A stretch of DNA of 64,000 nt from Heterotrichella gracilis (taxonomy: Eukaryota; Sar; Xanthophyceae; Tribonematales; Xanthonemataceae), in NCBI GenBank assembly GCA_032358255.1, contig JAULBX010020965.1, positions 1 to 64,000 of the forward strand, in the 5' to 3' direction. This document shows, piece after piece, positions 24,201-35,362 of this stretch (positions are counted from its first letter, which is position 1; every line of letters begins with the position of its first letter). A model generated the notes under the pieces. The model had not been told where the DNA came from. It was given only the letters and a program-made list of their open reading frames with translations, and did not search any database. The position numbers and the translations under genes were made by a program.

Positions 24201-25769
24201 TTGAGCTCGTGGTAGAGCACAGGGGTGCCGTCGGCGGTGGCCAGCACATCAAACTGCAGGATCTGGGGTTTGCAGGGTTTAGGGTTAGGGTTTTGGTTGG
24301 GGGTTGTAAGCACTGCCGTACCGGCCTGTATGTGGATGCTGCATGAGCAACACAGTGTTATGTTTTAGGGTTGGCCAGCACAGGTGGCCTGCTGCATGTT
24401 GAGTTTGTGGTAGAGCATGGGGGTGCCATTGGCGGTGGCCAGCACATTACATAGCAGGATCTGGGGTTTGCAGGGTTTGGGTCAGGGTTGCGGTTGGGGT
24501 TTGACGTTGATGCGCGCTGCATCTGCGGCCACCGTGGAAGTGTTTGGGGTGTTACTTAGGGTTAGGGGTTGTCGGAGCACAGGAGCATAGCATTTTTTAT
24601 ACAGACAACTACAATGTCTCTAACAGTTCTTTGCTAAATTCCAACTATGTTTATGTGAGCTTTCCGCTTCATTTGTGTGTTGGCGTTCAGGGTCGAGGTC
24701 GGGCTTTTCCCCTCACCTTTGCGCCTGCCGCCTGGGCCTTCTTCATCGCTGCCAGGGTGTTCTCAGGGGCCTCATTGGCGCCAAATCTGGGAAACAGGGG
24801 GGAGGGCAAGGGCGTTATAGAGTAGGTGAGAGGGGGCGGGGAGGGGAAGACGGGGCACAAGTACATGGTGCATGCCAAATCTGGGAAATAGAGAGCGAGG
24901 GAGGGGTGATAGAGTAGACAAGAGGGAATGGGAGGGGGAGACGGGGCACAAGTACATTGTGCATGCCAACTCTGGGAAATGGGGAGGGGTGACGTGGTGC
25001 TAGAGTAGATGGAATTTCCTTTACTTACAAAGGAGGGGGAGGCATAAGCACATGGTGCCTGCCAACATCATTGTTGCATTTGAATATGGCAAGTGGGTGG
25101 TCACCGGCCCCGCAGGCAATGGGCAGCTGTGCTCATGATAGCTCAGAACCTTCCTGTACATGAACCCACACCCACGGAGGGTGGCAGGGTCATGAATGGC
25201 AACCCTGTGAGCTAATCATGAGCACAGCTGGACATTGCACTGCGGGGCCGCCAACCAGCGGATGGACTTCCCATGAGTCTTGATGGACCAAACATGTGAG
25301 GTGTGGATTCATTCGAGTATTGTAAAAAACCCTTCCTGCTACTGACGCATAGTCATGCATAATCCAGGCTGTTACGCCTGGCTCATGTTCCAACTGGCGC
25401 ATGGCCACCTGGCTGTTCCGCCTCGCGCATTGCCACCTTGCTGTTTCACCTGGCGCATGACCACCTGGCTGTTCCGCCTGGCGCACCCGCTAGGGATCAG
25501 CACCCCACACCCATCTTCCAATGCCACATCCAACGCCACAACTGGCATCCTGACAGGACCATCCCAGCGCAAGGCGACACCCCCACCCCCCTGTGCGCCG
25601 CCACCAGTGGTCGACCTTGGGAGGCCTGGCTGAAAGGCAGGGGGAGTGAGGCAAAGGCCATAACGGGGAGGGAATGTGGTGGAATGAGGGCAACCTCGCT
25701 CTGATGAAGGGCTGGTGGCTTTGAAAGGGCCTGCGCATGGGGGGGATGGTCAGGCAGGACGGCCAACAT
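21217..25769 (-). CDS. Glycerophosphodiester phosphodiesterase (GDPD family), with an in-frame TAG; possibly decayed
   Basis: Minus-strand exons in order: about 25581-25769 (AAHRGVG), 24717-24786 (FGANEAPENTLAAMKKA), 24011-24262 (ILQFDVLATADGTPVLYHE; later RRVPLLAEVLQE), 23272-23319 (YLLLEIWEENR), about 22674-22830 (DLVKAVAREVAAAGC), 22046-22177, about 21650-21738, and 21217-21414 (VPVIAFVLNSPRDW; AVQTDNPTGL). HRG, PENT and xFDV-TADG-PV-YH are the GDPD core; the family splits glycerophosphodiesters into glycerol-3-phosphate and an alcohol. Oddities: the metal-binding Glu of the usual EFDV reads Gln; a TAG codon at 24133-24131 interrupts the third exon in frame; the acceptor of the 22.8-kb exon and the phases of the first and seventh exons are unclear. 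The family is secure, the working state of the gene is not. Confidence 0.7.
22500..22709 (-). repeat. Three copies of a phosphodiesterase exon end (donor side)
   Basis: The exon end and donor at 22669-22709 (plus strand CGCACCTCCCC, then CAGTATGGTGAGCACCCCGG) recur at 22574-22612 and 22500-22540 as GCAGTATGG/ATGAGCACCCCAGG. CCCTAAACCCTAA lies at 22651-22663 between the last two. Confidence 0.85.
24186..24495 (-). repeat. Decayed copy of the phosphodiesterase catalytic exon start
   Basis: The segment 24186-24300 (acceptor plus the codons for ILQFDVLATADGTPVLYHE) recurs at 24385-24495. The copy would read ILLCNVLATANGTPMLYHK, with metal-site residues lost. TTTAGGGTTAGGGTTTTGG follows the real acceptor, and a decayed version follows the copy. 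Confidence 0.85.
24779..25060 (-). repeat. Three ~94-bp tandem copies at a phosphodiesterase acceptor
   Basis: The unit begins GCCAAATCTGGGAAA and ends GGGGCACAAGTACATGGTGC. It occurs at about 24779-24872, 24873-24967 and 24964-25060, in a direct array covering the acceptor of the FGANEAPENT exon and the intron upstream of it. Confidence 0.85.
25379..25488 (+). repeat. 28-bp minisatellite
   Basis: Three full and two partial units of about 28 bp (CTGGCGCATGACCACCTGGC then TGTTCCGC) run head to tail without spacers, in intron 1 of the phosphodiesterase gene. Confidence 0.85.
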
Positions 25770-27664
25770 TAGGGTTTCACGCCTGCCCTTAGGGTTGGCA
25801 GGCGTGCCCCGCTGACGCAGGACAAGGGCTGCTGCTCATCCCAGAAGTCAACCTCCTTGCTGATATAAGTAGTGTACCTATAAGTTGCAGCTAAACAGTA
25901 AACCAGGTGGAGCTTTGCTGGCTCACGCAGTAGGCGTGCGTTGGGCCGCTGCACTGGGGTTCCTCATCCATAGATTGACCGTTCAAGAACAGCACGGTCA
26001 AGCTCAGCTTCATCATGTTATTCAGTTGGCGAGAAAGAAAAAACTTTGCGACAACACGGGTAGCCTTGGCAGGTCCCATAATTTGCGATCTGAGGTGTCG
26101 GAGTTCACTGCCGCAGAGACCAGGTTCATAGCCAAACGCACCAAAAGCGCCTTGTCCAATAACTGCGCCGCGCACCGCAGTAGGTAATTGATGCGTAGTG
26201 TCGGAATCTGACGTACCTTCTGAACAAGGTGGCGCCTAGGGTTTCATGGCTATATTGCTCCTGAGCTAGGGTTTCATGGCTATATTGCTCCTGAGCTAAC
26301 TAGTGCACCCGTTGAGCTAAGTATGCAACTTTCACCTTGCGTGCCAATAGTTGGCAACCAGTCCTGACGTCAACAGGTCCCCCAGGTGGCTTGCGTGGCT
26401 TTGCACCAGGCTTTCGGGCAGACGTAAATTCTCACTGCAACAAAACCTGCACCAGCTTCACCCCTGGCAGTGGCCCACCGAACCAGGGTCCACCACCCAC
26501 CACCACATCACAAAAGTGCAACGGTTACTCCCACCTGCTTATGCAGTGTTGCTCAGCAATCCCGCGGTGGTAGTTTGAAGCAACACATAAACTGACGGAA
26601 GCTATGGAGGGTCACAGAGCTTTATACAATCGTCGACCCGCCTGCTATGCTGGGGGGAACTTCATAGAATCAAGCAGCTGGGCTGCAGATAAATTCGGCA
26701 GATAAATTCGGCAGTACTGTGGTGCCTGGGTAGGGGCATTTGGCTGTTGCCCCACTTGGCTTTCAAACTTAAATGCACCACCCGGGGCGGGGCCACATTG
26801 AATTTTACAGAGCTGTAACAGCCGTGCCACCAAGGCTCAGTTCAAACCATGCCAAGGTCACCGAAGTTGCCACGCATCATGCTCAGCAGCCTGCATGATT
26901 CACGCATGATTAATCCTCATAATTTGCGACTTTGGCATGATTGGATTTACATTTCTTGCAAAGCTTTCTCTTCTCGAGCCTGCGAGCCTTACGCGAGCCT
27001 GACTTGGGCCCACTGGCCACAATGTGAGGGCATGCCTCAGAGTCTTCACAGGCGGCCTGAGACACACCTTATGTTAGGCTAATGCCCATCCCGCATCCCA
27101 CATCCCACATCAAAGATGACCCATGCCCCCTAAATGAGCCCCTATATACAGACAGGGAAGCAGCAGGGCTAAGAAGAAGCGGCACACACATCCCACCCAC
27201 CATTGTTCCACAAATCACTCAATTCTGTCATCACATGCCCTGCCCAACCCCCACCCACGTACATGCAATGCGCCTCCCACCCCAGGCAGCAGCAGCACAT
27301 CGCCCACCATTTGTCAAGGCACAACCCCATGGAACCTCTTGTCACACCAATGATGGCACCACCAACCCCACGAGCCCCCCTGAGATTACCCACAGTCCAA
27401 CCCCAGGCAGAAAATACACTCACATCACCCCACCCCCTTGCCCACCCACCCACCACCCACCACCCAATTACCCAAACCCAATCTCAGTAATATGGCAAAC
27501 CGACTTCCCCCCACCCCCTCTCCCTCCAGTATCCCACATGCATTTGGCAAGATCCAAGTCTTCATCGAGCGCTGCACTGGGCTTCCCACCAGATGCCCCC
27601 CAGTCTGCCCGGGATTGGCCTCCTGCAACTGCCCCCCAAAAGTGAGTTTGGCAAAATCTCATTC
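25770..27664. other. Intergenic region with fresh short tandem duplications
   Basis: No convincing gene. At 26236-26295 a 30-bp unit beginning CTAGGGTTTCATGGC is duplicated perfectly. At 26687-26712 the 13-mer GATAAATTCGGCA is duplicated. From 27180 to 27530 the DNA is C/A-rich with CCCA runs, which explains long proline-rich frames there. Confidence 0.6.
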
Positions 27665-27740
27665 TCAATCGAACGCCACGCCATCATCCCCACCCGCAGC
27701 GCTGGGGTTCTCCCTGGGATTGGCCTCCGCCCGCCGCTGC
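27539..27740 (-). repeat. Copy of the RNase J 3' coding end beyond its stop codon
   Basis: The last coding part and stop region (27650-27740, plus strand GCAAAATCTCATTCTCAATC, later GGGATTGGCCTCC) recurs at 27539-27625 (GCAAGATCCAAGTCTTCATC, later GGGATTGGCCTCC). The copy lies past the stop codon, so these duplications are not confined to introns. Confidence 0.75.
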
Positions 27741-30700
27741 AGCATTCCCTCAGGCACAGGCACCGCTGGGGGCGCCCCGGTGCGGCGCGGAACCCTAGCG
27801 CGCGTCGCCCTGGGGTCCTTGGAAACCCTGGGAGCTGCCCTAGAAACCCTGGAAGGGTCTGACCTGGCCGTGGGGCTTCGCCGCATGTCGGAGGTTTCGC
27901 CTGTGGCTTCCCGGCGCGCGAGCGAGGCCTGGGCAGCCAAGCCTAGCCTGCAGGTGAGGGAGGGGGAGGGGGTATGAAGTGATGATAAGTCACACATTGG
28001 AGGAAAGGGGTATGTTTAGGAGAGGGCGACGCATGCGTGCCACCTGGGGTCCATCTTGTGCGCGATGACCACCACCGCCACCACCACCACCACCACCACC
28101 CCACATACACCACACCACACACCTGGGGTCCATCTCGTGCGCGATCACCACCACGTCCGGCCGCCGGTTGTTGAACTGCTTGCACGCGCGCTTCAGCGAG
28201 TCGGCAATCACCCGCTCCACAGCCACCAGGTTGGCGTCGGGGGGCAGGCGCCCCACCGCCTGCTCCGCGGTGCGATGGAGCGACTCCAGCAGCTTGCCGC
28301 GGTCGACCCACAGGCCCCGGGTGGTGATGCGGATGCGGGCGCGCAGGCGGCGGCGGGCCAGGGAGCCCTGCGGGTGGGTGGGTGGGGTGGTTGAGTAGAG
28401 GGGAGGGCATGGGGTGGGTGGAGGGGTGGCGACGGGGGGATGCTGAAGGGTATGTGTGTGTCGGTAGAGGCGGGGAGAGGGTGCAACAATGAAGTGGGAG
28501 CAAGGATAGGGTTTAGGGTTTTATACCATGCAAGTGTGACAACCACTCACAGCACCAACCACAGCACACATGATTCATTACTTATTTAACATTACTCATG
28601 ATGCTTCATTATTTAAGCAGCATGCATGTTATCATTCATGCAAGCAGCCTAATCCCTGACCCATCTTAGCCCCTAGATCTGCCTCCACTCTTCTCTCTCC
28701 CACTCACATCCACTGCATCCGCCCCAATGTCCCTGCCCATGACCACATCCTCGGGGGGTGGCGTGCGCACAACGTCCACCGCAGCAATCACAATGCCCTC
28801 CACAGCAAGCATGTTGCGCTCATCCAGGGCCATCTCGTCTGCGGTGCCGGTACCCTGCGCAAGGGTATGGGCAAGGGTTTAGGCAGGGTCTGAGCAAGGG
28901 TTTGGGCAGCAGGGTGGGGGTGCGCATGGGGAGATGGCATGGGTGGGACAGGCAGGCAGGGGTGTGATTCAATTGATGCACCCTGTTGGAGGATGCAGAC
29001 CCGTGCATGAGGCGCAATGGCAAGCAGCCACCACCTGTTGTCGCAGTGGGTTTGAAGTCCCCAGTATGGAACCCCGAGGGTTTCCTGGACCCTTCTGGTG
29101 CACACCCACTCCAAACCCCTTCTACAATAGGTTTTCGTGCTGCACATCAGGCGCACACCATGACCCCCCCCACCCCCATCACCACCACCTCTAAATCCCC
29201 TCCTCCCCCTCCAACACCACCACCGCCACCCACCTTGCTCCCGTCGTTGTAGTAGCTCTGCAGCTTGGCCTCCCCCAGCATGACCATGGATCCCTGGGAC
29301 ACAGTTTTGGTGTTGCGCTTCTGGTGCACCCCCAGCATCTGCCCATTCCTAATCACCGAGGTGTCCAGCACTCCCAGGGACTGCGCCATCTCAGCATGTG
29401 CGCACAGGAAGGAGTACTCGCCGTGCACGGGCAGGAAGTGCTGGGGCTTGACCAGCTTGAGCACCTCCTCCAGCTCCTCCCTGGTATGACGGGGGGATGG
29501 GGATTGTGGGGAGAGAAGGTTTGAATAAGACAATGCTAGTTGTCAAGCGCAGCGAGTAGGTTCTGTTTTTATATTTCCCTTATTTCAATGGGGAGGAAAT
29601 GCGGACCCCCCTGATTGTGCAGGTTCTTCCCCCCCCCCCCCCCTGCCCATCAGGTACGAGGTTTCGGGCTTAGGGCTCCAGGATTTAGGATTTCAGGATG
29701 TACATTTCAGAGCCCCCACCTCCAACGTTGGTGGAGGTTTCCAAAGTAGGGTTATCATGTCCCCCACCTGTACGCGGTTCTGGCCCCTGCCCATCAGGTA
29801 CAGAATTAGGGTTTTAGGGTTTCCAACTCAGGGCCCCCACCTGTATGCGTGCCCCGAGGTGTGCAGGTTCTCCCCCCTGCCCATGGCGATCCGCGGCCCC
29901 AGCGCAGCAATGGAATTCATCATCTTGGTCACGCGGGTCTCGTTCCCGGGGATGACCTTGGCAGAGTACACTATGAGGTCTGAAGGCTGCAGCTTGAGCA
30001 TGTGGCTGGAATCACGGGCTGCCAGCGAGAGGGCGGCGCGTGGCTCCGCCTGCAGGGGTGGTGGAGGTGAGGGGTTTAGGGGTAATGACTGATTTGCATG
30101 TAGGAGTTGGCAGGTGCATATCTGCCAACCTCACCACAATGCCTGCCTACCAGCACCAGGTTTAGAATCTCTGTTTCAAGGCAAGCTCAGCAACGTCAGA
30201 TTCGTGTAGTATATTGGGCCACAAATCCACCGCCCCTTCTCAAAACCCTTACGAGGGGACCACCCTTACCTGCGACCCCGTGGTGACCACCAGCACCTCA
30301 TTAGGGTTGTAGTCCTCCAGCTCAGCCACATTGATGAGCTCACGAGGGTCAAAGGGCGCGCGCCCGTCCTGCCACGCGGCCTCCAGGTACTGCCCCAGCG
30401 ACATGCCCACGAAGCATATCTTGCGTCCCGCGGCGTCGGCAGCCTTCTTCACCGAAGACAGCCTGTGAGGGTGGGGTGATGCTTAGGTTGCCGTGGGAGG
30501 GGCGTTGGGGGGGGGAGGGTGGGAGGTTAGGCAGCCCTTTTTCACCAAGGAGAGCTTGGGAGGGTGGGGTGGTGCGGAGTGAGTGGCGTGGTGGTTGCGT
30601 GGATGGTGTGTGCATGGTGGATGGACACAAAAACTGCTGACCCAGAGCTGGGTGATGCAAATCCTGCAAGCATGGCTGCTGCTCTGACGACGCTTCTCAC

Positions 30701-33036
30701 TTCATGTAGCTAACTGATCAACAAAAACCAGACACCGCATACCCCACCCCAGGCGCCAACGTACCGGTGCAGGTTGGATGCAAACTGCGTAATGATGACC
30801 TCCCCTTGAACACTAACCATAACCTTATCCTCCCCTCTCCGCGGTGGGACACCACACCCATAACCCCTCACTTCCCCATCAAATACCCTCCCCCCCACAC
30901 ACCAACGCACTCACCGGTGCAGGTTGGATGCAAACTGCGTGGTGATGACCCTGCCCTTGCCGCGGTGCGACATGACCCTCTCGCAGATCGCCTTTTGCAC
31001 CACGCTCTCGCTGGTGGTCCTCCCGGGGGTGAGCGCGTTTGTGCTGTCACTCATGAACAGCGTGATACCCTCCATGCCTGGGGGAAGAGGGGATGAAAGG
31101 GTGAAATACAGGGCTATTTCACCTTTTTTCCGGATTTATCTGATGAGACTTATTAGATTACATTCAAGTTTGGGGTTGAGAACACAGGCTTTGTGCTGCC
31201 GCTCATGAAGTGCGTGATGCCCTCCATGCCTGTGGGGGGAGGGGATGGGGAATGGGAATCGGTAAAGCGCTTTGTTGCTACTTAACTACTCAAATTTGAC
31301 GGTATTTCTTCATTTCATATGATTCTCTGCAGGTGGTGGGGATAATGAGTGCATGTGTGCTTTCATTTGAAGACAGCGTGATCTTGTATGCTAAGGGGCA
31401 AGCTTTTATGTATTCCAATGCTTAACCAGAATAAATCACATCCAGTTGAATAAAAGTATTGTATCAATCATCTTCTTACCCAGGGCCTCAAAGAAGCCGC
31501 GGTCAAAGATCTCCCCATCGATGGGCGCCTCGTCAATTTTCCAGTCCCCAGTGTGCAGAATGTTCCCCTCCTCGTGTCGCAGCACAATCCCCACGCAGTC
31601 GGGGATGGAGTGGGTCACGCGGAAGGGTTCACACCTGCAGGGGGGGTCAACATGAATAAAAAAGCCTTTAGGCATATTTTCAATCCCCAATGTGAGGCAC
31701 TCACCCCACGCAGTCGAGGACATCATTTGCAACTATGGTTGGTGATAAACACAGAACATGCTTTCAAAGCACGACTTCATGGGCATGAAGTACAGGGCGC
31801 ACTACTATCTTCCAGCACTAAATGGCTTCACCACCTTGATGTAGAATGCGTTAGGGTTTGCGCTAGGGTTACCAAGCTCCTGCAGAGGAAGAGCAAGGGT
31901 TTGGACTAGGGTTTCCCACGCACTCAAACGGCCCCAGCATGAACCTCTCCCTGATGTTGAACGTGTGGAACCTGTTGTCGTCCCACAGGTTGAACTCCTG
32001 CAGCCTGCGCCGCACCAGCTGCATGCAAAAGGTGGAGGTGTAGATGGGGGTGTTGGGGTCCAGCGCGGGGACAACCTGCGGGGGGTAAATCGATCAGTGC
32101 AGTGGGAGGAGGAGGGATTAGGGGTGGTGGCATGGGGTGTGTGAGGGGGGAGAGCTGAGTGTAGGTTGACCCAGTGGCGACGGCACGTGTTTGGCAGACG
32201 TTCGTGGTGGTTTAGTTTGGCGTGTGCACTTCAGGCTTCCAGGGTTTCTGCAATAGGGTTTTTTATCCAAGCCAGCGCCCCGAATTATAGTGGTTCTCAT
32301 GGCCGCGCATGATCACCACCATGTGCGCACGTTCGGGTTCCTAGGGTTTGCTCCAGGGTTTAGGGTTTCCTTACCCATGGCAGCGCCCCTATGTGGTCCT
32401 CATGGCCGTGCGTGATGACCACTGCCTCGATGCGGTCCTTCCACTTGTTCAAAAAAGAGGTGTCTGGCAGGATCTTCTGCATGCCCAGGTCGGTGAAACT
32501 GCGAACGAAGCGAGGGGGAGTTAAGGGGCCGAGGAAGGTGAGGAGCCAGCATGCTGTTGGCGGGGACGTGCTGCCGGGAACTAGAATTTAGATGGCAGCA
32601 GGGGCGTGCAGCGGGGATGAAGGTGGCTGGTGGGTGGCGCTGTGCTGTATATGAAGGCATTGCGCTGTGTGGTGGGAAGCATGCGTGGGGTGTATGCACT
32701 CTGCCGCTCATTGCACCATGGTTTGTGCAGCAGAGTGCATGCCTTTGTAGATGCATGTGCGTGCGCTGCCTTCATGCATGTACCATGCAACACCAAAGCC
32801 CTAGACCCTAAAAATAAACCGTACACTCACTCTGGGAACATCAGCCCTGCGTCGATGAGGATGTATCTGTCGTTCACCCCCACCAGCATGCAGTTCATGC
32901 CGATCTCGCCCAGGCCCCCGATGGGCAGGATGCGCAGGGGCGGCCCCTCTCCGGGTGGGGGCCCCGGGAATGTGGAATTTGGGTTTGGGGCCAGGGCTGA
33001 ACCCAGATGCTCTATCCCGTCGCTTTGGCGCCGCAT
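27665..33036 (-). CDS. RNJ: Ribonuclease J (metallo-beta-lactamase/beta-CASP RNase), plastid type
   Basis: Eleven minus-strand exons close to 707 codons: 32831-33036, 32375-32498, 31924-32075, 31480-31634, 30915-31077, 30270-30462, 29841-30049, 29234-29480, 28708-28854, 28123-28367 and 27665-27947. Motifs in order: [16 protein letters not shown], the zinc motif [38 protein letters not shown] (beta-CASP), VVTTGSQ, the late zinc His in LPVHGEYSF, and a C-terminal domain ([27 protein letters not shown]). A basic tail ends the protein; I see no extra DNA-binding domain like that of land-plant RNJ. The family trims and degrades chloroplast RNA and suppresses antisense RNA. The start at 33036 is provisional; an upstream exon with a fuller transit peptide is possible. 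Confidence 0.93.
28038..28100 (+). repeat. Copy of an RNase J exon end plus CCA triplet run
   Basis: CACCTGGGGTCCATCTTGTG at 28040-28059 repeats the exon 10 end and donor at 28120-28139 (CACCTGGGGTCCATCTCGTG). A CCA triplet run follows at 28068-28100. Confidence 0.85.
29611..29890 (-). repeat. Three copies of an RNase J exon 7 end
   Basis: The real edge (29834-29890, CCCCCACCTGTATGCG to CCCCCCTGCCCAT) is echoed at 29755-29800 (CCCCCACCTGTACGCG to CCCCTGCCCATC) and at 29611-29655, which contains a run of 14 or more C. Between copies sit TTAGGGTTTTAGGGTTTCC (29806-29824) and related TTAGGG-like DNA. Confidence 0.8.
30521..30570 (-). repeat. Copy of RNase J exon 6 start
   Basis: GCAGCCCTTTTTCACCAAGG then GAGGGTGGGGTGGTG repeats the exon 6 start and acceptor at 30440-30478 (GCAGCCTTCTTCACCGAAGA then GAGGGTGGGGTGATG). 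Confidence 0.8.
30761..31400 (-). repeat. RNase J exon 5 with copies of both its edges
   Basis: The exon end (30911-30957, ACCGGTGCAGGTTGGATGCA) has a near-perfect copy at 30763-30808. The exon start and acceptor (31040-31090, GCGTGATACCCTCCATGCCT) is echoed at 31195-31240 (GCGTGATGCCCTCCATGCCT) and more weakly at 31360-31400 (GCGTGATCTTGTATGC). One real exon is thus bracketed by echoes on both sides. Confidence 0.85.
32270..32440 (-). repeat. Decayed copy of the RNase J zinc-motif exon end
   Basis: The exon 2 end (32375-32440, encoding [16 protein letters not shown]) is echoed at 32272-32330. The copy would read [10 protein letters not shown], losing two metal ligands. TTTAGGGTTTCC and AGGGTTT units lie between at 32341-32370. 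Confidence 0.8.
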
Positions 33037-35362
33037 CTTGGGGGGCCCGTTTTGGGGGCGGCGATTTGCGCCGGACTTTTGGGGTGGGCCTGCGGTGCAA
33101 TGCGCATGGGGTCATTGAAGAGTCGGCTAAGGAGGTGTGGACAGTAAGGTCCTAATATGGTATTAAAAGGCTTAAGGAATTGCCCTGCAAAGGCAGTGGT
33201 GGGTGGCGCAAGGGTGTGCAAGGCTAGGTGCGCTGTGGCATCGCCGTGGCGTCGCATCTTGAGGCAGGCGGTTTGCACCAGCATTGGATGGTGGGCCTGC
33301 GTTTTGACGTCATGAATCGGTCATGCCGATGAAGGGGCGTAGCCGCTAGGGACCCGAAACTGTCACATGAAAAAATGGTGTAGGGCCTGCTCGGTGGTGC
33401 CAGCTGTGCAAGATTAGCGCTCACTTGGCTATACTACGCAACGGAGGCAAAAAATGAAGAAGTGCATCCACTCCTACTTACAAACGGCCGTGGACCTTCC
33501 TAGGAGGTGATAGTCAGATATGGCAGTGGCATTTGCAGCAAGTGGGCTGGTTATTGTGCGTTGGGGTGGGTAGTCAAACAGCGAAAGGCATTGGCCTGAC
33601 TGGAAAAAGTTGAGCGGGTGGAAATTGCGGGCTTTAGAATGGGGCAAGTAGGTTGAAATACAAGCTTCTCGTCTGTTCTTCACATGCATGCATCTGTCCA
33701 ACAATGCATGCATATGCACACAAGTGCCAAATGCCTCGAAGACAGCACATATGAGCGGCTGGACAGTTGTCACAATACATTAAAACTTTCAAGGACTATT
33801 TGGGTGGTGATAGGCTCCTAGTGTCGGTTCGAATTCGCATCGGAAGGGTTCTCCGAGACCCACCTCTGGCTGCAACTGCCAGCCGCAACCCTCTGGGTCT
33901 CCGTGCTTCGCCATGGGTGTTTGAAAATGTGGAGAAGGGTACTGCGCCCAAGAGGGCGCTCCTTTCACCCACCAGCATCGCTCCTGGCGTCACAAGCTGC
34001 CTAACTCGGCGAGGTGGGCTGTGGTGGGGCCGCCATGCACTACCAGGCGTTGAGATTGAAGTGGAAGTCGGCTGGTGTAGTAAGGTGTGGGATTATAAAT
34101 ACCAAGAGGTTGGATATATATTATGGGTAGGCTACGAGGCTTGGGTGAGCTTGCAAAACCAAACTGCAAGTTGTAATCGCGTGTGCACAATTGGGGCTCA
34201 ATGATGTGGCGACAGATTTTTATTCGTGACGTTGCCTAATATGCAAAGCACGAGCCAAAGGGTTTGATGCGTTCAGATGTCGCGTTTGCAGGGGTTATAG
34301 AGACGCAGATATGGCTAGTCTGTGATACTGCACTTGCTTACTGGGTGACCCGTTTTCCCGCCGTTGACTGGCGTGGCAGCCCAGCTTTCCAGTGCCTTGA
34401 TAAGGGCCTCTTTCGGAACCCTTCTCAACACAGTTTTAAAGCCCACTACCTTCGAGCTAACCTGCAGTAGCGCACCGGAACGACAAAACTCACTTGGTCT
34501 TGACGTGCGCCGCAACCTCGTCTGCAAAACATCACCCCTAACCCAACCACGCACTGTGCATCAGGTCTAAGCAATAGCTGGCCCCCAGTCAGCTCAATCA
34601 CGCCCCGTCACTGATCAGCTGGGTGCATACAACTAGCCCCTGGGCTGTCCCCGCCACTCATAACTACTGTCGTAACACGGGTGCACCAAGCCTTGCCATG
34701 GCATGCCACACACGATGCCACCTGCCGCTACTAGGCATGGCGCACCGAGGAGACGCTAGTGTCCGGCAATCAGGTATGGTAGTGCCCGCCTCTTCACTCA
34801 GTGCCTGTACCTCGCCAAAGTAGTGCATCACAATGGTACACCAGCTGTGCACATGCTGATGCCCACTGTACCATGCCAGCCCATTTCAACTGTACCCTTC
34901 TAACACACATAAGGCCTAGAAATAATGGTTGGAGAGAGCAGTGGTTACTGCTGCTACACACTCTGGGTGACTACCCACCCAACTCGTCTTAATCTGACAC
35001 AAACACAGGTACTGCAAATGCCACACCGGCACCAAGGGACCAATAGGCAAGGGGGACACTCTCGCATAAGTGTTGTGCACATGAGTTGGTTCTTAGCCCT
35101 CGACTGTTGCCCACTGTTGGCATCTGGAAGTGGTATAAACAACTGAACGCGCTGCTTCCAGGCCGACCAGCAGTACGTGGTACCCTAGGCAAGGGTTTTC
35201 AGCTCCCAAACCTAGGGTTGTCCCTCCCCTCCACTACGCAAGACTCCACTGCCCCTTAGGTGTGCCCTGAATACCCAACAGGAGTGCTATCCCCCCTTGG
35301 CCCTCATTAACCACCTTGCTACCCTGGGCCCATGCACAGGCAGCAGCAGGCACCAGCAGCGC
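33037..35362. other. Divergent intergenic region between RNase J and FKBP genes
   Basis: Holds both promoters and perhaps an unrecognised 5' exon of RNase J. At 33245-33300 a copy of the RNase J 5' coding edge (GGCGTCGCATCTTGAGGCAG, later GGTGGGCCTGCG) repeats 33028-33100. No other gene is supported. Confidence 0.5.

Noticed and set aside
25379-25488. A 28-bp repeat array considered as a CRISPR.
   Set aside because: Units are head to tail without spacers, and the setting is a eukaryotic intron; it is a minisatellite.
25490-25581. An open frame reading WDGPVRMPVVALDVALEDG upstream of the phosphodiesterase core, looking like an extra domain.
   Set aside because: The overlapping frame carries AAHRGVG, the expected start of the GDPD domain, so the first reading is a shadow.
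27082-27645. A 187-codon proline-rich frame on the plus strand.
   Set aside because: C/A-rich DNA with CCCA runs at the 3' end of RNase J; no domain and no partners.
33815-33850. GGTTCGAATTCG as a possible tRNA T-loop.
   Set aside because: No acceptor stem, D-arm or anticodon arm fits around it.
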